This document shows, one piece after another, positions 40,394 through 50,229 of a DNA stretch of 64,000 nt (the first letter of the stretch is position 1; every line of letters starts with the position of its first letter). The notes under the pieces were generated by a model that did no database searches, had not been told where the DNA came from, and saw nothing but the letters and a program-made list of their open reading frames with translations. The stretch covers positions 26,487,053 to 26,551,052 of the forward strand of contig JAQFVV010012394.1 of assembly GCA_028023455.1 (NCBI GenBank), written 5' to 3'. The stretch is from Epiperipatus broadwayi (Eukaryota > Onychophora > Udeonychophora > Euonychophora > Peripatidae). The position numbers and the translations under genes were made by a program.

Positions 40394-40700
40394 TTTGTTT
40401 GTCTGAAACTCTATAATGATAGCATTGGTAGTTATATGTTGATTATTTCCAGCATACACAATTCACTGTTAAAAGTCTTTAGAATAATTAAAACTTTACA
40501 TAAACTTTCCAAATATATTAATAGTATGCAGGTTAGTACATAAGAATGTTCTTAGTGGTATTATTTACCTCTTTTTGGGGGTTGTTGTTGTTGTTCTGAC
40601 TAGTGACAGCATGAGAATCATATCTGGAACCTTTACAGATTTGTGAAGACTGAATTTAAGGTGATACTGTAACTAACTAAAGCTATTTTATCAACAGAAA
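40394..40700 (-). mobile_element. SINE-2, diverged copy
   Basis: Plus-strand landmarks: GATTATTTCCAGCATACACA (tail), AAACTTTACATAAACTTTCC, GCAGGTTAGTACATAAGAAT, CTGACTAGTGACAGCATGAG, GGAACCTTTACAGATTTGTG, and CTGTAACTAACTAAAGC as a worn A-box. The B-box is mutated. A (GTT)n-like GTTGTTGTTGTTGTTC tract sits where the hairpin should be. Confidence 0.6.
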
Positions 40701-40904
40701 TTTCATACACTATTTATGAATGTCTTTCTGACAGTCTTTCCGATATCTCCATTTATTTTTTATTAAGTGCAAGGTTAATGAATATATTTTAAATTATTAT
40801 ACAGTGCTGATTTAGGGATTATTTGCCATTTTCATGCAAGCAATAATAAATCATTACACAAATTAACGTGATGTGACAATTCATAATGTTTGGAAACACT
40901 CGTT

Positions 40905-41186
40905 AACCCTGTTTGTAGTTTTATATTGGACTATTTCCATCATCTAATATGCATATTGAATGTTTTTAAAAAAATTTAATTTTATTTAATTATTTCAAAT
41001 ACATTCAACTGTTAATAATAGCACATCAAACAGGTTAGTATATGCACAATATTTCGAGGGGTATTATTCTCCTCTTTTTTCCAGGTGTTTCTGGCCTGAC
41101 CCTAGCATAGTATTCGAACCTGGACCTTTAGATTCATGAGTATTAAATTTTAAGGTAATGCTCTAACCAACTGAGCCATCCTGAAA
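40905..41186 (-). mobile_element. SINE-2, well preserved copy
   Basis: Minus strand: GGATGGCTCAGTTGGTTAGA with a 4-bp D-arm (GCTC/GAGC), then AGGTTCGAATAC as B-box (41110-41121), then a GGTCAGGCCAGAAACACCTG segment, a hairpin region, CGAAATATTGTGCATATACT, AACCTGTTTGATGTGCTATT, TTGAATGTATTTGAAATAAT and the end GATGGAAATAGTCCAATATA. The tRNA part resembles a class I tRNA head, but the anticodon arm is not intact. Such SINEs are transcribed by Pol III from the internal boxes. Confidence 0.75.
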
Positions 41187-41187
41187 T

Positions 41188-41245
41188 AGTCCAATATAAA
41201 AAACAACTAGAACACCATCATCACAAACCTTCAAGAAAACATTCA
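41188..41245 (+). repeat. SINE-2 tail remnant, plus strand, abutting 40905-41186
   Basis: AAATAGTCCAATATAAAAAA, CTAGAACACCATCATCACAA and CCTTCAAGAAAAC are the SINE-2 end in plus orientation, directly next to the head of the minus copy. AATAGTCCAATAT thus appears at both ends of 40920-41205 as an inverted repeat, which could mislead a TIR search. Confidence 0.6.
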
Positions 41246-41283
41246 TTGACCCTGCCTTTAAAAAAAAAAAATAGAAATCAAGA

Positions 41284-41580
41284 GAATTTGCTTTCAACAG
41301 AATAACCTAGTTGGTTAAAGCATCATTCAAACAATTTTTGCAATTATAAAAGTATTAGGTTTGATTCTGCTGCTATCTGAAGAAGAGAGAAGACCTTCAA
41401 AATGTTACATACTAATCTGTATGCAATTACTAATAGTTGAATGTAATTTAAAAATGTAAATAAATCAAAGTTTTTTTAAAGACATTTAATATTTGATATT
41501 AGGTGTATGAAAATATTCTAACATATTAATACAACTAAAATGCCACCATTACAAACCCCAAACATAAGCCTATTCAAGTT
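41284..41580 (+). mobile_element. SINE-2, plus copy
   Basis: Starts near AATAACCTAGTTGGTTAAAG (A-box side), then AGGTTTGATTCTGC (degenerate B-box), CTATCTGAAGAAGAGAGAAG, CCTTCAAAATGTTACATACT, ATTACTAATAGTTGAATGTA, and the end CACCATTACAAACCCC. The same internal order as the minus copies shows it is a real element rather than a chance tRNA resemblance. Confidence 0.65.
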
Positions 41581-41581
41581 T

Positions 41582-42640
41582 TGAAAATTTGGATTTCCTA
41601 TGATAAGTGCAAAAGCAATGAATTTGCAGGTTATTGTGAAATTTATCTAGACATAGAGTGGGCAATCCATGCCTGCTTGTGTCTAATTACATTGGTAATA
41701 TGATTGTAATGACATCGATATTAGTGATTTACTTAACCATATAGAATAACTGGCAGCACTTTAAATAAAATCCCTCTTCTCTGATTAGAAATTCATCACT
41801 ATCAATTATAAAATACAAGCATTAAAATTTTAAAATCGTAAGATTAACCTTCAATTGTTTATTACAATGTCAGAATTCAACTTTACAATTAATTTCTGAT
41901 CAATGTTTTTATTTCTGGTCAAGAGATGAAAATGGTGTTTTGTAATATGTGAGTATTGGAACATGACCAAAAATGCTGAGTTAACAATGATTTTAAGTTG
42001 GCTTAATTTTAATTTTAGATTAAAATGTGCATATATAATAATTCTTTCTATATATATTTGTAGCGAAGTAGTAAATAAAATATGTAAATGCTTATACTTA
42101 TATAGTCATATATTGTGTTCTGAGTAGGTAATGATATAGAGATTTATGTAACCATGATTATTCTATCCAAATACCCACTTTGGATGTTAAAAATATAATT
42201 GTAAAAATTAAATATCACACTAGTGATGATGATGATGATCATGTATGATCAATTCTCTTGGTATATCAAATCTAGCACAACAGAAAAAATGCTTTAGGAA
42301 TTTGCATGCATATACAAATAGGAAAGATTTAAAATATTTTTCAACATATATGACTGGTAAAAATATGTATACTGTATACTATAATGGGCCCAGCAACTAA
42401 TTTGTAAATCTGTATATAGTTACAGATATAATATACTACTGGTTTTAAATGTTGACTTAAGAAAAGATTATTCAATGTCCATTTCTTAATACTTTCTAAG
42501 CATGCTTTCAACCGGTGAAACCAGATTCATAGTAATCATAAACAGTAGGATTTGGCATGGTATTTAAATGGGAAACTGATTATGTAAATCATTGATTTAA
42601 ATATTTAAATTTTTTAGACAGGAAAATGCTTTTCTCTTTC
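41582..42640. other. AT-rich sequence, nothing recognised
   Basis: A (GAT)n tract at 42222-42237 may be the 3' end of a vanished LINE. No coding match. Confidence 0.45.
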
Positions 42641-42646
42641 TTAAAT

Positions 42647-42706
42647 GATTGCATGGAGAATATTAGCCCATATCTTTTATCTTTCACTTTCTGTCATCAT
42701 ATTGTT
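42647..42706 (-). repeat. Inverted copy of the PLE C-terminal region
   Basis: TTGCATGGAGAATATTAGCC...CTTTCACTTTCTGTCATCAT is the reverse complement of GATGACAGAAAGTGAAAGAC...CCCCATGCAAT at 42870-42932. The PLE fragment therefore has an inverted, 5'-side partial duplicate, as seen when insertion involves template switching or PLE twin priming. Confidence 0.7.
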
Positions 42707-42724
42707 ACTGGATCAAACATATGG

Positions 42725-42990
42725 CCAAACTTTTACTCATGTTACACAGCACAAGTACTTATACAAACATGCTAAAAACAGCCCTGAATATAAATTGATC
42801 TTTTTAGAACACAAGCAAGAGTTTGACCACATGTTTGACCCAGTAAAGGTCAACATTGTCTGACCTGAACATGATGACAGAAAGTGAAAGACAAAAGTAG
42901 CATGGTTTATTTCTAGTAGTCCCCATGCAATCAATAAGAAAGAGAATAGTGTTCAACTATCTAAAAAGTGAAATATTTAAATCAGCAATT
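42725..42990 (+). mobile_element. PLE GIY-YIG C-terminal fragment
   Basis: The frame TYGQTFTHVTQHKYLYKHAK, NSPEYKLIFLEHKQEFDHMF, DPVKVNIV aligns with YYGETKATVYNRAAQHMYMY, RRAKKNNDN... of the PLE at 46905-48080, that is, the end of the GIY-YIG core and the helix after it. Beyond one stop PEHDDRK, AWFISSSPHAINKKEN and QLSKK correspond to ANDCKRKIKEAYFIVSDNNA and ISRKW of the same PLE. Only the last ~90 codons are present. Confidence 0.75.
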
Positions 42991-42994
42991 TATA

Positions 42995-43630
42995 TAATCA
43001 GTTCCCATTTAAATACCATAACACATCCTGCACTCTTAGAAAGTATTAAGAAATTGATATTGAATAATCATTTCTTAAGCCAACATTTAAAAATGGAGGT
43101 ACATCTCTATAACAAATAGCTTAAGAAAAAAATTAAAAAAAAAACTGTGAGAATTACTGCATATAGGTTTATATGTGTTCCAACATGAATTTAAAACTCA
43201 CTCGATGGAAATAGATTCCCTCAATTTATGAAAACATGAGTTCAATTATTAAATAATCACAATATAATTAATCGGATATATACTTAGAAAAATAAAGAAA
43301 TCAAGATCAAAGAATTAATATATTATAATAACAAAAAAACATAACCAATAACAAATAGGGGTTGCTAACATACACAATATAATAAAAATAGACATTAGAT
43401 TAAATGCTATATTGCCTTAAATATTGACAACTACAAATATAAGACATCTAATTTTTTTCATCCACTAGTTTAAAATAAATATAACCTATATTAATTATCC
43501 AAATTATTAAATCAATCTCTATTCATATTAAATTAATATTAATTCAGTATGCAATGGAAACACATCTTAATTTAATTGATATTCTAATACTAAAAATATG
43601 AGTACATTTTTGTAGTGACCAACATTTTTA
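42995..43630. other. AT-rich sequence, nothing recognised
   Basis: No feature supported. Confidence 0.5.
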
Positions 43631-43799
43631 TTTCTGGAATCTTTTCTAGAAAATCCATTTATTTATTGTTGAATCTTAGCTACTGAAAATGCAAAAAAGT
43701 TTATTGATCCCAGTTGCTTCCAATGAATATTTTCAACTTTAAAAGTCCATATAATGATTAAATGCATTTTTCTTTTCAAATAGCAGATATTATTGACAA

Positions 43800-44860
43800 T
43801 GATAGCAGGCTTCAATATAATACCACTGAATAAAATAAATTGCAAAAGACAAAAAAAAGTTGATGAATCAAGATTAGCGGATATTGAAAAATCAGAACTA
43901 ATACAAATAAAAAGTTCTGTATAGACATTTTTACATGTAATTGCAGCCATAAGATACACGAAATTATCATGCCATTTGACAGACAATTATTTAATATTGT
44001 GATATTCATTTCTATCAATTGAAATAACATTGGTTCAAGTCCAAGTTGAAAATAATGGAACATTCAGCTCTCAGTCTAAAATTCCAGTAATGAAAAATAT
44101 CAATAAAAAATCAAAATGGTAAATCCTCCATTAAAAGCTCTTACCTATAACAAATTCAATAAAAAAGATTTACAATAAGGTCAGTAGAAAAAGTGGCAAA
44201 GATTTAGTTGCAAACTTTTTTAAAGAATAAAGAGGATTAGTCAAAAACATCAAGAAACCCGGGATGGTTTAGTGCCTCCTATCAATGTCTATTTTTGACA
44301 AAAAAAATGCAGCAAATAATGTCTGAAGTAGATGTTAATAAAGAAAAACAATCCACTAGACAAGTTCCTAACCAGCAAAAGTTATTACAAAAGCATAGTG
44401 CTGGAAAAGATAGCAGCCATCCACTGCACCTACTCAGCTTAACAGTGTGAAAGAACAAAATAGTTCTTTGTCTTTAATAAGTTCTAACCAGGAATCAAAA
44501 CTTCAACGACCTCAAGTAAAACACTATAGTGGTCAGGCATTTCAAATTAACAGAATATCAGGCATAATAATAGTAAAACAACTGAAGTAAAAGAGGTTTC
44601 TATCAATTATGATGATGATTTTGAAGGCTATGGGGATGACAATGATGATCAAAATGAAAATAAACTTTATAATATGATATGAGTCATCTGATGAGGATGA
44701 CAATGAAGCACCAATAAATGCAGATATAAAGTCCTGCATAAATTTATTTTCATATGTAATTGAACACATAAGGTGCATAAAATTATCATGCTATTTGATA
44801 GACAATTATTTAATATTGCTTTATTTATCTCTATCAGTTGAAATAGATTACAGAAATGCT
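43800..44860 (+). pseudogene. Decayed coding-like block with an internal duplication
   Basis: Protein-like words occur in shifting plus frames: VDESRLADIEKSELIQIKSS, MSEVDVNKEKQSTRQVPNQQ, LNSVKEQNSSLSLISSNQES, KLQRPQVKHYSGQAFQINRI, TEVKEVSINYDDDFEGYGDD and SSDEDDNEAPINADIKSCIN. A ~125-bp segment is present twice (43905-44030 and 44727-44855), reading AAIRYTKLSCHLTDNYLIL and EHIRCIKLSCYLIDNYLILL. The acidic YDDDFEGYGDD word recalls the N-terminal part of the dynein-2 intermediate chain WDR60/DYNC2I1, but I cannot confirm this. It may be a retroposed or duplicated host pseudogene, or diverged exons. Confidence 0.35.
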
Positions 44861-44899
44861 GGTTGCACAAAGTATGATAATTAGTGTACAAATTATATT

Positions 44900-45582
44900 A
44901 GTAATGGATTTGCACTTTCTTTGGTGTAAAAATGTTATACAATAGTCCTAGTGCCCGTAATATCTGTTTTCAAATCTCAGTGTTTATAATGTAACTCATG
45001 GATAGTAATGATAATGTACACATTGTTTTTAACATTTATTTATAGTGCATATATATCTGAATTAACATGTGTTATGTCGTGATTATTCACCACATAAATC
45101 ACAGGTAGTGATATGAAATGGACAGTGTGTTTCATATCTTAATCCACAAAGGAACAACATACTAATATTAAAATATCTTTTGAATAAGTCAAACTACTGA
45201 ATCATTTGTAAATGATTCAAATTGTGCATAGCAGGAATGGGAGAAAGAGTATAGAAGATAATCAATAAAAGTACAAAATATGCTGTCACATTTCATATCA
45301 TAGCTCATGATCCAGATCTGCTAGTACCTTAAAGTTTTTTTGCTGATCAGATGGCATTGTAGGTGACTGGGAGGGAGATTAATTCACCTTTTCACTAGGA
45401 TTTACTATATATATGCAAGGTAGTCATAACAGTGGTATAACAATGAAATGAGTGAGGATGATGACAAAACAGGAGATTAGTATAAATATTTACATCAATA
45501 TTACTAAGATTATTGGAGCGATAAAGATTAATGTAGGAGTGTGGATTTTATAACTAAATTTTATTTAATAATAATATTACTA
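44900..45582. other. AT-rich sequence, nothing recognised
   Basis: No feature supported. Confidence 0.5.
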
Positions 45583-45591
45583 TCATCATCA

Positions 45592-45635
<44 letters not shown>

Positions 45636-45636
45636 T
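45583..45636. repeat. (ATC)n(ATT)n microsatellite
   Basis: Four ATC units pass into about fourteen ATT units. No LINE 3' end was recognised beside it. Confidence 0.9.
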
Positions 45637-45729
45637 TATTAAGTTGATAAATTAATATTCATTTAATATAATTAATACCCAGACTCAAAAATACAAGAGA
45701 AATGTGAATATAAAATATAAAAAAAAACC

Positions 45730-45840
45730 AGCTTGGATTGGTGCGGTGGTAAAGTATTAGATTCAGGAGTATAAGGTCTTCAGAATGATTCCAGTTGTCG
45801 CATTTCTGGCATTTGAATTTCCCAAGCAATCTATTCAAGG
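45730..45840 (+). repeat. Possible tRNA-derived SINE relic
   Basis: AGCTTGGATTGGTGCGGTGG followed by TAAAGTATTAGATTCAGGAG and AGGTCTTCAGAATGATTCCA has the layout of a tRNA head (A-box-like TGGTGCGGTGG, then a TTCAGAATGATTCC where a B-box would be). No second copy was found in the window, so this stays tentative. Confidence 0.3.
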
Positions 45841-45849
45841 GTTCATTCA

Positions 45850-46625
45850 TGTAGGGAAATATGTTACATGCTTGTTCATGCATGTATAATGTGAAGTTTA
45901 ATTTTAAAAGGTTAGTAAGAAAGAGAGAAAAAGATAGAAAAAACAATTGTGGGAAAGAAATTTTAAGTGTAAAAGTCTATTAACCACATGATTAACTTTT
46001 CAAAAGTATATGTAGACATAATGAGAGAAGTGTGATCATTGTTGATAATGATTGATGATCAATGATGAGGTGAATTCGATTTAATAGTATATTACTGATG
46101 ATCAGGAAAGAAGTATTAAACAACATCCACTTTTACTGACATGACAGTTACATAAGTCTACAATTTTATAAATTTAGCAGCCTATCAGAGCCAGTAACAG
46201 TGTAGGTACATATACAAATTGCGTTTGCATTGTGAACTAGAACGTTATAATTTATAAAACTAAAGCGAAATTTCTTTTGTTGTTAATTTATTATTTTCCC
46301 GCCTAACTTTTTTTGTCACAGATAATTGAAATCATTGTAGAAACGCAAATACGGGAACCTAGTATGAATTTGGTTTTAAAGTTTACTAATTCTTTATTCC
46401 CCATTTTTAAATGTCATTTGTAACTTTTACTAGATTATCTTTTAATATTTCACCGTCATCACTTTATCTTTCAAACATTGCCTCCTGAACTCTCGTAGTA
46501 GAAGTTTCACATCTAAAATTCATATAACCTTTCAACATCTTGGTACTTACAATATATATATTAATAAAATTTATAATTATGCCGTATCAAATAAAGTTAG
46601 GATAAGTATAATAAAATAATTACAT
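45850..46625. other. AT-rich sequence, nothing recognised
   Basis: No feature supported. Confidence 0.5.
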
Positions 46626-46629
46626 TTTG

Positions 46630-46750
46630 AATTACAAGTGTCAAATTAGTTCAACCCACATCTTTGACACCATCCACTTTAGATAAATATAGTAATGACT
46701 ATTATTAATCACTTATTAAACTAGAGATTATCTCTGGCACAGATATAAAT
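46630..46750 (-). repeat. Block shared with R1 monomers, upstream of the PLE
   Basis: AAGTGTCAAATTAGTTCAAC, CATCTTTGACACCATCCAC, CTATTATTAATCACTTATTA and AACTAGAGATTATC match the R1 array block at 38500-38600 and 40255-40345 (AAGTGTCAAAC..., TTTGACACAAACCA, TTTTTATTAATCCATTAG, ACTAGAGATTATC). Related blocks lie at 55440-55500 and 57015-57115. Its place 150-270 bp before the PLE reverse transcriptase links R1 to the PLE untranslated or terminal-repeat region. Confidence 0.65.
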
Positions 46751-46904
46751 TGTAAAACTCAATTAAAGATTAATTATCTGATTTTTTTAAATTAAACACG
46801 CAAACACATGGAATTATTCACATTTCTTTTCCCCCACGTGTAATATCGTTATAAATATATTAAATAACCTCAACATTACCATATATTCTTTTAAATTCAG
46901 AATT

Positions 46905-48080
46905 ATACGGACCGATTAACAGGAAGTGGTCGATTGATATCCTTCGTAAAGAATTAATAAATAATCACTGTCCAAATGAGCGCATGAACTTTATATTAGC
47001 TTTCTTTAATTGGTTAGACAATAACATTTTTACAACTTTTGAGGGTGGATGGTATAATACGAGAGACGGTTGGCCGATGGGTCTTCCCTTAAGTGGAGTA
47101 ATTTTTAGCATATATAAAACTTTTTCGAAAAACAAATCATTTCTAAATACATCTTTAACACTTCTGGATTAATTTACTCGCGCGTTATGTGGATGATGTG
47201 TTTATTGCAGCTCCAAAAGATGTAATCACCAACATTAAAAATGAATTACAACTGCAAACTAAATTAATTATAAACACCACTTGGGAAAACGAATTGCAAA
47301 AGCTAAAATATTTGGATTTGCTTGTCCATAGAGAAGGCAGAGCTCTGCATTATAGCATGATTGTTAAGCCTCTTGAGGTCAGAGGTTTTGCCCACCAAAC
47401 TCCAATTCACCTAAGCACATAAATTTGCAGGTTTGAACGCGTTTTTATTTATGAATCAAAATTTGTGTAAATTTGAAGCTGATAAGAAGACAAATATTGC
47501 AGGCTATATCAAAGATTTATTAAGTGTCGGCTTCAGCTACAGATTAATTACAAAGAAAATAGATCAATTTTACAAAAAACAATAACTAACCAAATAATTA
47601 AAGATAAACCTCAAATTACCCTCCCTTATATCCCCAAATTATCACAACAGTTTATAAAGACTTTAGCTGGTGAATTTAAGGTTGGCTTCTGCACTCCCCC
47701 TAATACTAACAGACTAATTAATAATTCAAAGGACAGAATGGATACATCTCAGACATCCCAGATTGTATACAGTATTTCATGCCCTCAGGCTGGATGCAGT
47801 GCCATATACTACGGGGAAACCAAGGCCACTGTTTATAATAGAGCTGCTCAACACATGTATATGTATAGAAGAGCAAAAAAGAATAATGATAACTTCTCAA
47901 TATTTTTGAACATGAGAAGCAGGCTGGCCATGTGTTTGAACCCTGCAACCCCAAGATAGTATGTTCTGAAGCCAATGATTGCAAAAGAAAAATCAAGGAG
48001 GCGTATTTTATTGTCAGTGATAACAATGCCATAAATAGACGCGATACATGTTTTTCTATTTCGAGAAAATGGACAAATTA
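46905..48080 (+). mobile_element. Penelope-like element: RT plus GIY-YIG endonuclease
   Basis: Plus-strand order: LYGPINRKWSIDILRKELIN, then the frame 46984-47172 with LAFFNWLDNNIFTTFEGGWY, TRDGWPMGLPLSGVIFSIY (RT motif PMGSPLS with Ser to Leu), then ARYVDDVFIAAP (near 47181-47220, catalytic YVDD), ELQKLKYLDLLVHREGRALH, HQTPIH. A linker follows (GFSYRLI, FYKKQ, TNQIIKDKPQITLPYIPKLS), then IVYSISCPQAGCSAIYYGET (47763 on), the GIY-YIG core with conserved Cys residues, and the C-terminal KIKEAYFIVSDNNAINRRDT, ending ISRKWTN at a stop near 48078. RT plus C-terminal GIY-YIG is diagnostic of Penelope-like elements. Frameshifts and 5' truncation make it inactive, but it is the most complete PLE here. 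Confidence 0.9.
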
Positions 48081-48279
48081 ATTCACATTTGCATATTTTA
48101 TTATTTTATAACATCACAGCAATGTTTATAACTTATTTTGGCTATGAATATGAGGGAAAACCTCGAAAGTACTAGGCCTAAATTGATTTGATTTTTTTTT
48201 TTTGGTTGATACTTATAGCTTCTTCTGCAGTGGGTAAATCACTTTTATATGCTATAAATAGATACAATAAAAGACAAAT

Positions 48280-48330
48280 GATCCCCAAGATGCATTTCAT
48301 GCTGAACCAGCACTCATCAGTTGGTGTCCA
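48280..48330 (-). ncRNA. Hammerhead ribozyme motif (R1), intact core
   Basis: Minus strand: ACACCAA (stem I), CTGATGA, stem II GTGCT-GGTTC-AGCAT (G-U closing pair), GAAA, the self-complementary ATGCAT as a minimal stem III, C17, then TTGGGGATC. CCAA/TTGG pairs next to the core. The cleavage triplet is AUC. The distal GATC strand of stem I has been replaced at an inversion junction (TGGACACC instead of GATCTGGACC), which removes the outer helix and may weaken activity. Confidence 0.75.
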
Positions 48331-48393
48331 TTAAAATATGAAGATTGGCTATCTTAATACAAGCTGAGCACTGATTGAATATATGTGGAGATA

Positions 48394-48443
48394 GTAATGT
48401 GGACCAACTGATAATTACTGGTTAGCATAAAATACTATTGGTG
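48394..48443 (+). ncRNA. Hammerhead remnant (R1)
   Basis: GTAATGTGGACCAA, CTGATAA, TTACT-GGTT-AGCAT, AAAATACTATTGG. G8 is A and the GAAA begins with A, so it is predicted inactive. Confidence 0.6.
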
Positions 48444-48880
48444 ATTATTTATCTTTTCAACATGTGTGTGATCAGGTGGGTCAGCAATATAAGATGGCTT
48501 GGAAAGTTGAGTCACATGACTCAAGTCTGAGTTTGAATCCCTTATATATTACACTATATGTGCAGGTGTGTGTAAGACTGTACAGTGTATTAAATTACCT
48601 ATTGAAACATAGTGCATTAAAGATCTGCCCATCCCTTGCATATGTATGTAAATGGATTATTCTCCATTACATGAGGGGTCAGAAAGACTAATGGTCAACA
48701 TGAGTAGGATGACAACCTTGGCACTAACATGCGCTTTGGATGTTTCATCATCAGATATTCAAAGAAATAGATGACTGAAGAATTGTGGGTTGGAGTAGTT
48801 TGAAGCATGTCCATTAAAGTATGAAGATTGGCTATCTTAATACAAAGCTGAGCACTGATTGTATATATGTGTGAAGATAG

Positions 48881-48925
48881 TAATCTGGACCAAGCAGTAA
48901 TATAAATATTGGTGATTATTTATCT
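48881..48925 (+). ncRNA. Hammerhead remnant (R1), core deleted
   Basis: AGTAATCTGGACCAA is followed by GCAGTAATATAAATATTGG; the CTGATGA core and most of stem II are missing. It is placed at the monomer boundary, 487 bp after the previous motif. Confidence 0.5.
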
Positions 48926-49079
48926 TTTCAACATGTGTGTGATCAGGTGTGTCAGCAATATGAGGTAGCTTGGAGAGTTGAGGGTTGAGTGAAAGTCTGA
49001 GTTCGAATCCCTTCTATATTACATTATATGTGCAAGATCGTACAGTGTATTAAATAAATATATACAATAAAAGACAAAT

Positions 49080-49133
49080 GATCCCTAAGGTGCATTTCGT
49101 GCTGAACCAACACTCATTGGTTGGTCCAAGTGA
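49080..49133 (-). ncRNA. Hammerhead motif (R1), core changed
   Basis: Minus strand: TCACTTGGACCAA, CCAATGA in place of CTGATGA, stem II GTGTT-GGTTC-AGCAC, GAAA, TGCACC, TTAGGGATC. This copy keeps the usual G10.1-C11.1 pair, so the ancestral stem II probably ended in C before GAAA. Two core bases are lost. Confidence 0.6.
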
Positions 49134-49145
49134 CTATCTCATATA

Positions 49146-50090
49146 TATAATAAATTCTAACAAGAAAATGTTTGTTATTTTAAAGCAAGCTTTTTAAAAA
49201 GTCTAGATTAGGAAAATTAAGTTTGAATGTTTGTTGTATGATAAGCTTTGATAATATCTCTGGGAATACAAAACCAATTGCTATAGCAAAGAAAATAAAT
49301 AAACCATTATCGTATCATAAAACAAACAAAATGGTGATAAACGAATAATTAATTACAGCCTTATATGAATACAAATTGTATGAATATAAATACCCTTTTA
49401 AAATTTACTTTACTTGCATTTAATTATTAATTGTATTAAGCTGGACTTAATGAAGTGGGTTTAAATAATTAAAATGCAATCAGACAATTATATATATAAA
49501 ACACATCAAAGCAAAATGATATTAAACAAAACTAAAATCAAAATATAAATATAAAAAAGGCGAAGTACTATTTTATAATAAATAGTCCATAATCATGCAA
49601 GACTCCAACAACTTCTAAATAAATAGTGAAGAAGGCAGGACCCATCAGAGATGTTAATCCCATACCAGGATGGCAGTTTTTGTCAATATTCAATTTTTGG
49701 CCTTGGTGTAAAAATTTTATTCTACACTAATACTCAATGAAAATGGACTTGATTTCTTAAAAATTTAACTTTAGAAATATAAAAAAAAACATTTTACAAA
49801 ATCATATTTGAACTTTGCACATATTGAAAGAATGAATTTGCAATTAGAATAAAAGTTCACAGTGAGCAAAAACGCAGTTTAAGTTAGCAATTCCAAAAAA
49901 ATAATGATATTTTCTTTGTTTGAAATTAATTTTTAAAACAAATAAATATTAACTTCTGATAAATCTGTCAAATTCTGCTTTAAAATATTAAAATTGCTGG
50001 ATAATTTTTAAATATCTCAAATGATCTAATACAGTATTGGCAATTCTCTTTTTACATATTAAATTCCTTTATTATTAAACCAATGCTCAT
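49146..50090. other. AT-rich sequence, nothing recognised
   Basis: No feature supported. Confidence 0.5.
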
Positions 50091-50094
50091 ATAA

Positions 50095-50150
50095 TCGTTT
50101 CTTGACAGTTAACAGTTTCGATTGCCTTTGCAATCTTCCTCAGAACTTTA
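50095..50150 (-). repeat. CTGAGGAAG-hairpin-GAAAC motif
   Basis: Minus strand: TTCTGAGGAAGATTGCAAAG then GCAATCGAAACTGTTAAC. GATTGC and GCAATC form a 6-bp hairpin between CTGAGGA and GAAAC. Similar layouts occur in SINE-2 tails (38870, 62530) and at 61996. It resembles a hammerhead core but has an extra A between CTGAGGA and the hairpin. Confidence 0.55.
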
Positions 50151-50229
50151 CTCCTCTTTAATCTCTTCCCTCCACTTTCCTTCCTCACAGCTAAACCATT
50201 TTTTTGGTAATGGCAGATAATGTTGTATG

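Larger units (their letters stand above)
48270..49145. repeat. R1 ribozyme repeat cluster downstream of the PLE
   Basis: Four ribozyme motifs occur: 48280-48330 (minus, intact core), 48394-48443 and 48881-48925 (plus, degenerate, 487 bp apart) and 49080-49133 (minus). Between them lies the R1 body: CAACATGTGTGTGATCAGGT, GAGTTTGAATCCC or GAGTTCGAATCCC (B-box-like, near 48530 and 48998), CAGTGTATTAAATTACC, TGTTTCATCATCAGATATTC, CCATTAAAGTATGAAGATTG, GAGCACTGATTGTATATATG. The minus motifs at both ends and plus units in the middle make an inverted arrangement. AATAGATACAATAAAAGACA occurs just outside both minus motifs (48253, 49058). Confidence 0.8.

Noticed and set aside
40920-41205. Inverted AATAGTCCAATAT ends suggesting a DNA transposon
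   Set aside because: The inverted words are the tails of two opposite SINE-2 copies that happen to abut.
43663-44891. Minus-strand frames of 70-107 codons
   Set aside because: They are the opposite strand of the coding-like block at 43800-44860 and its duplicated segment; no motif was recognised.
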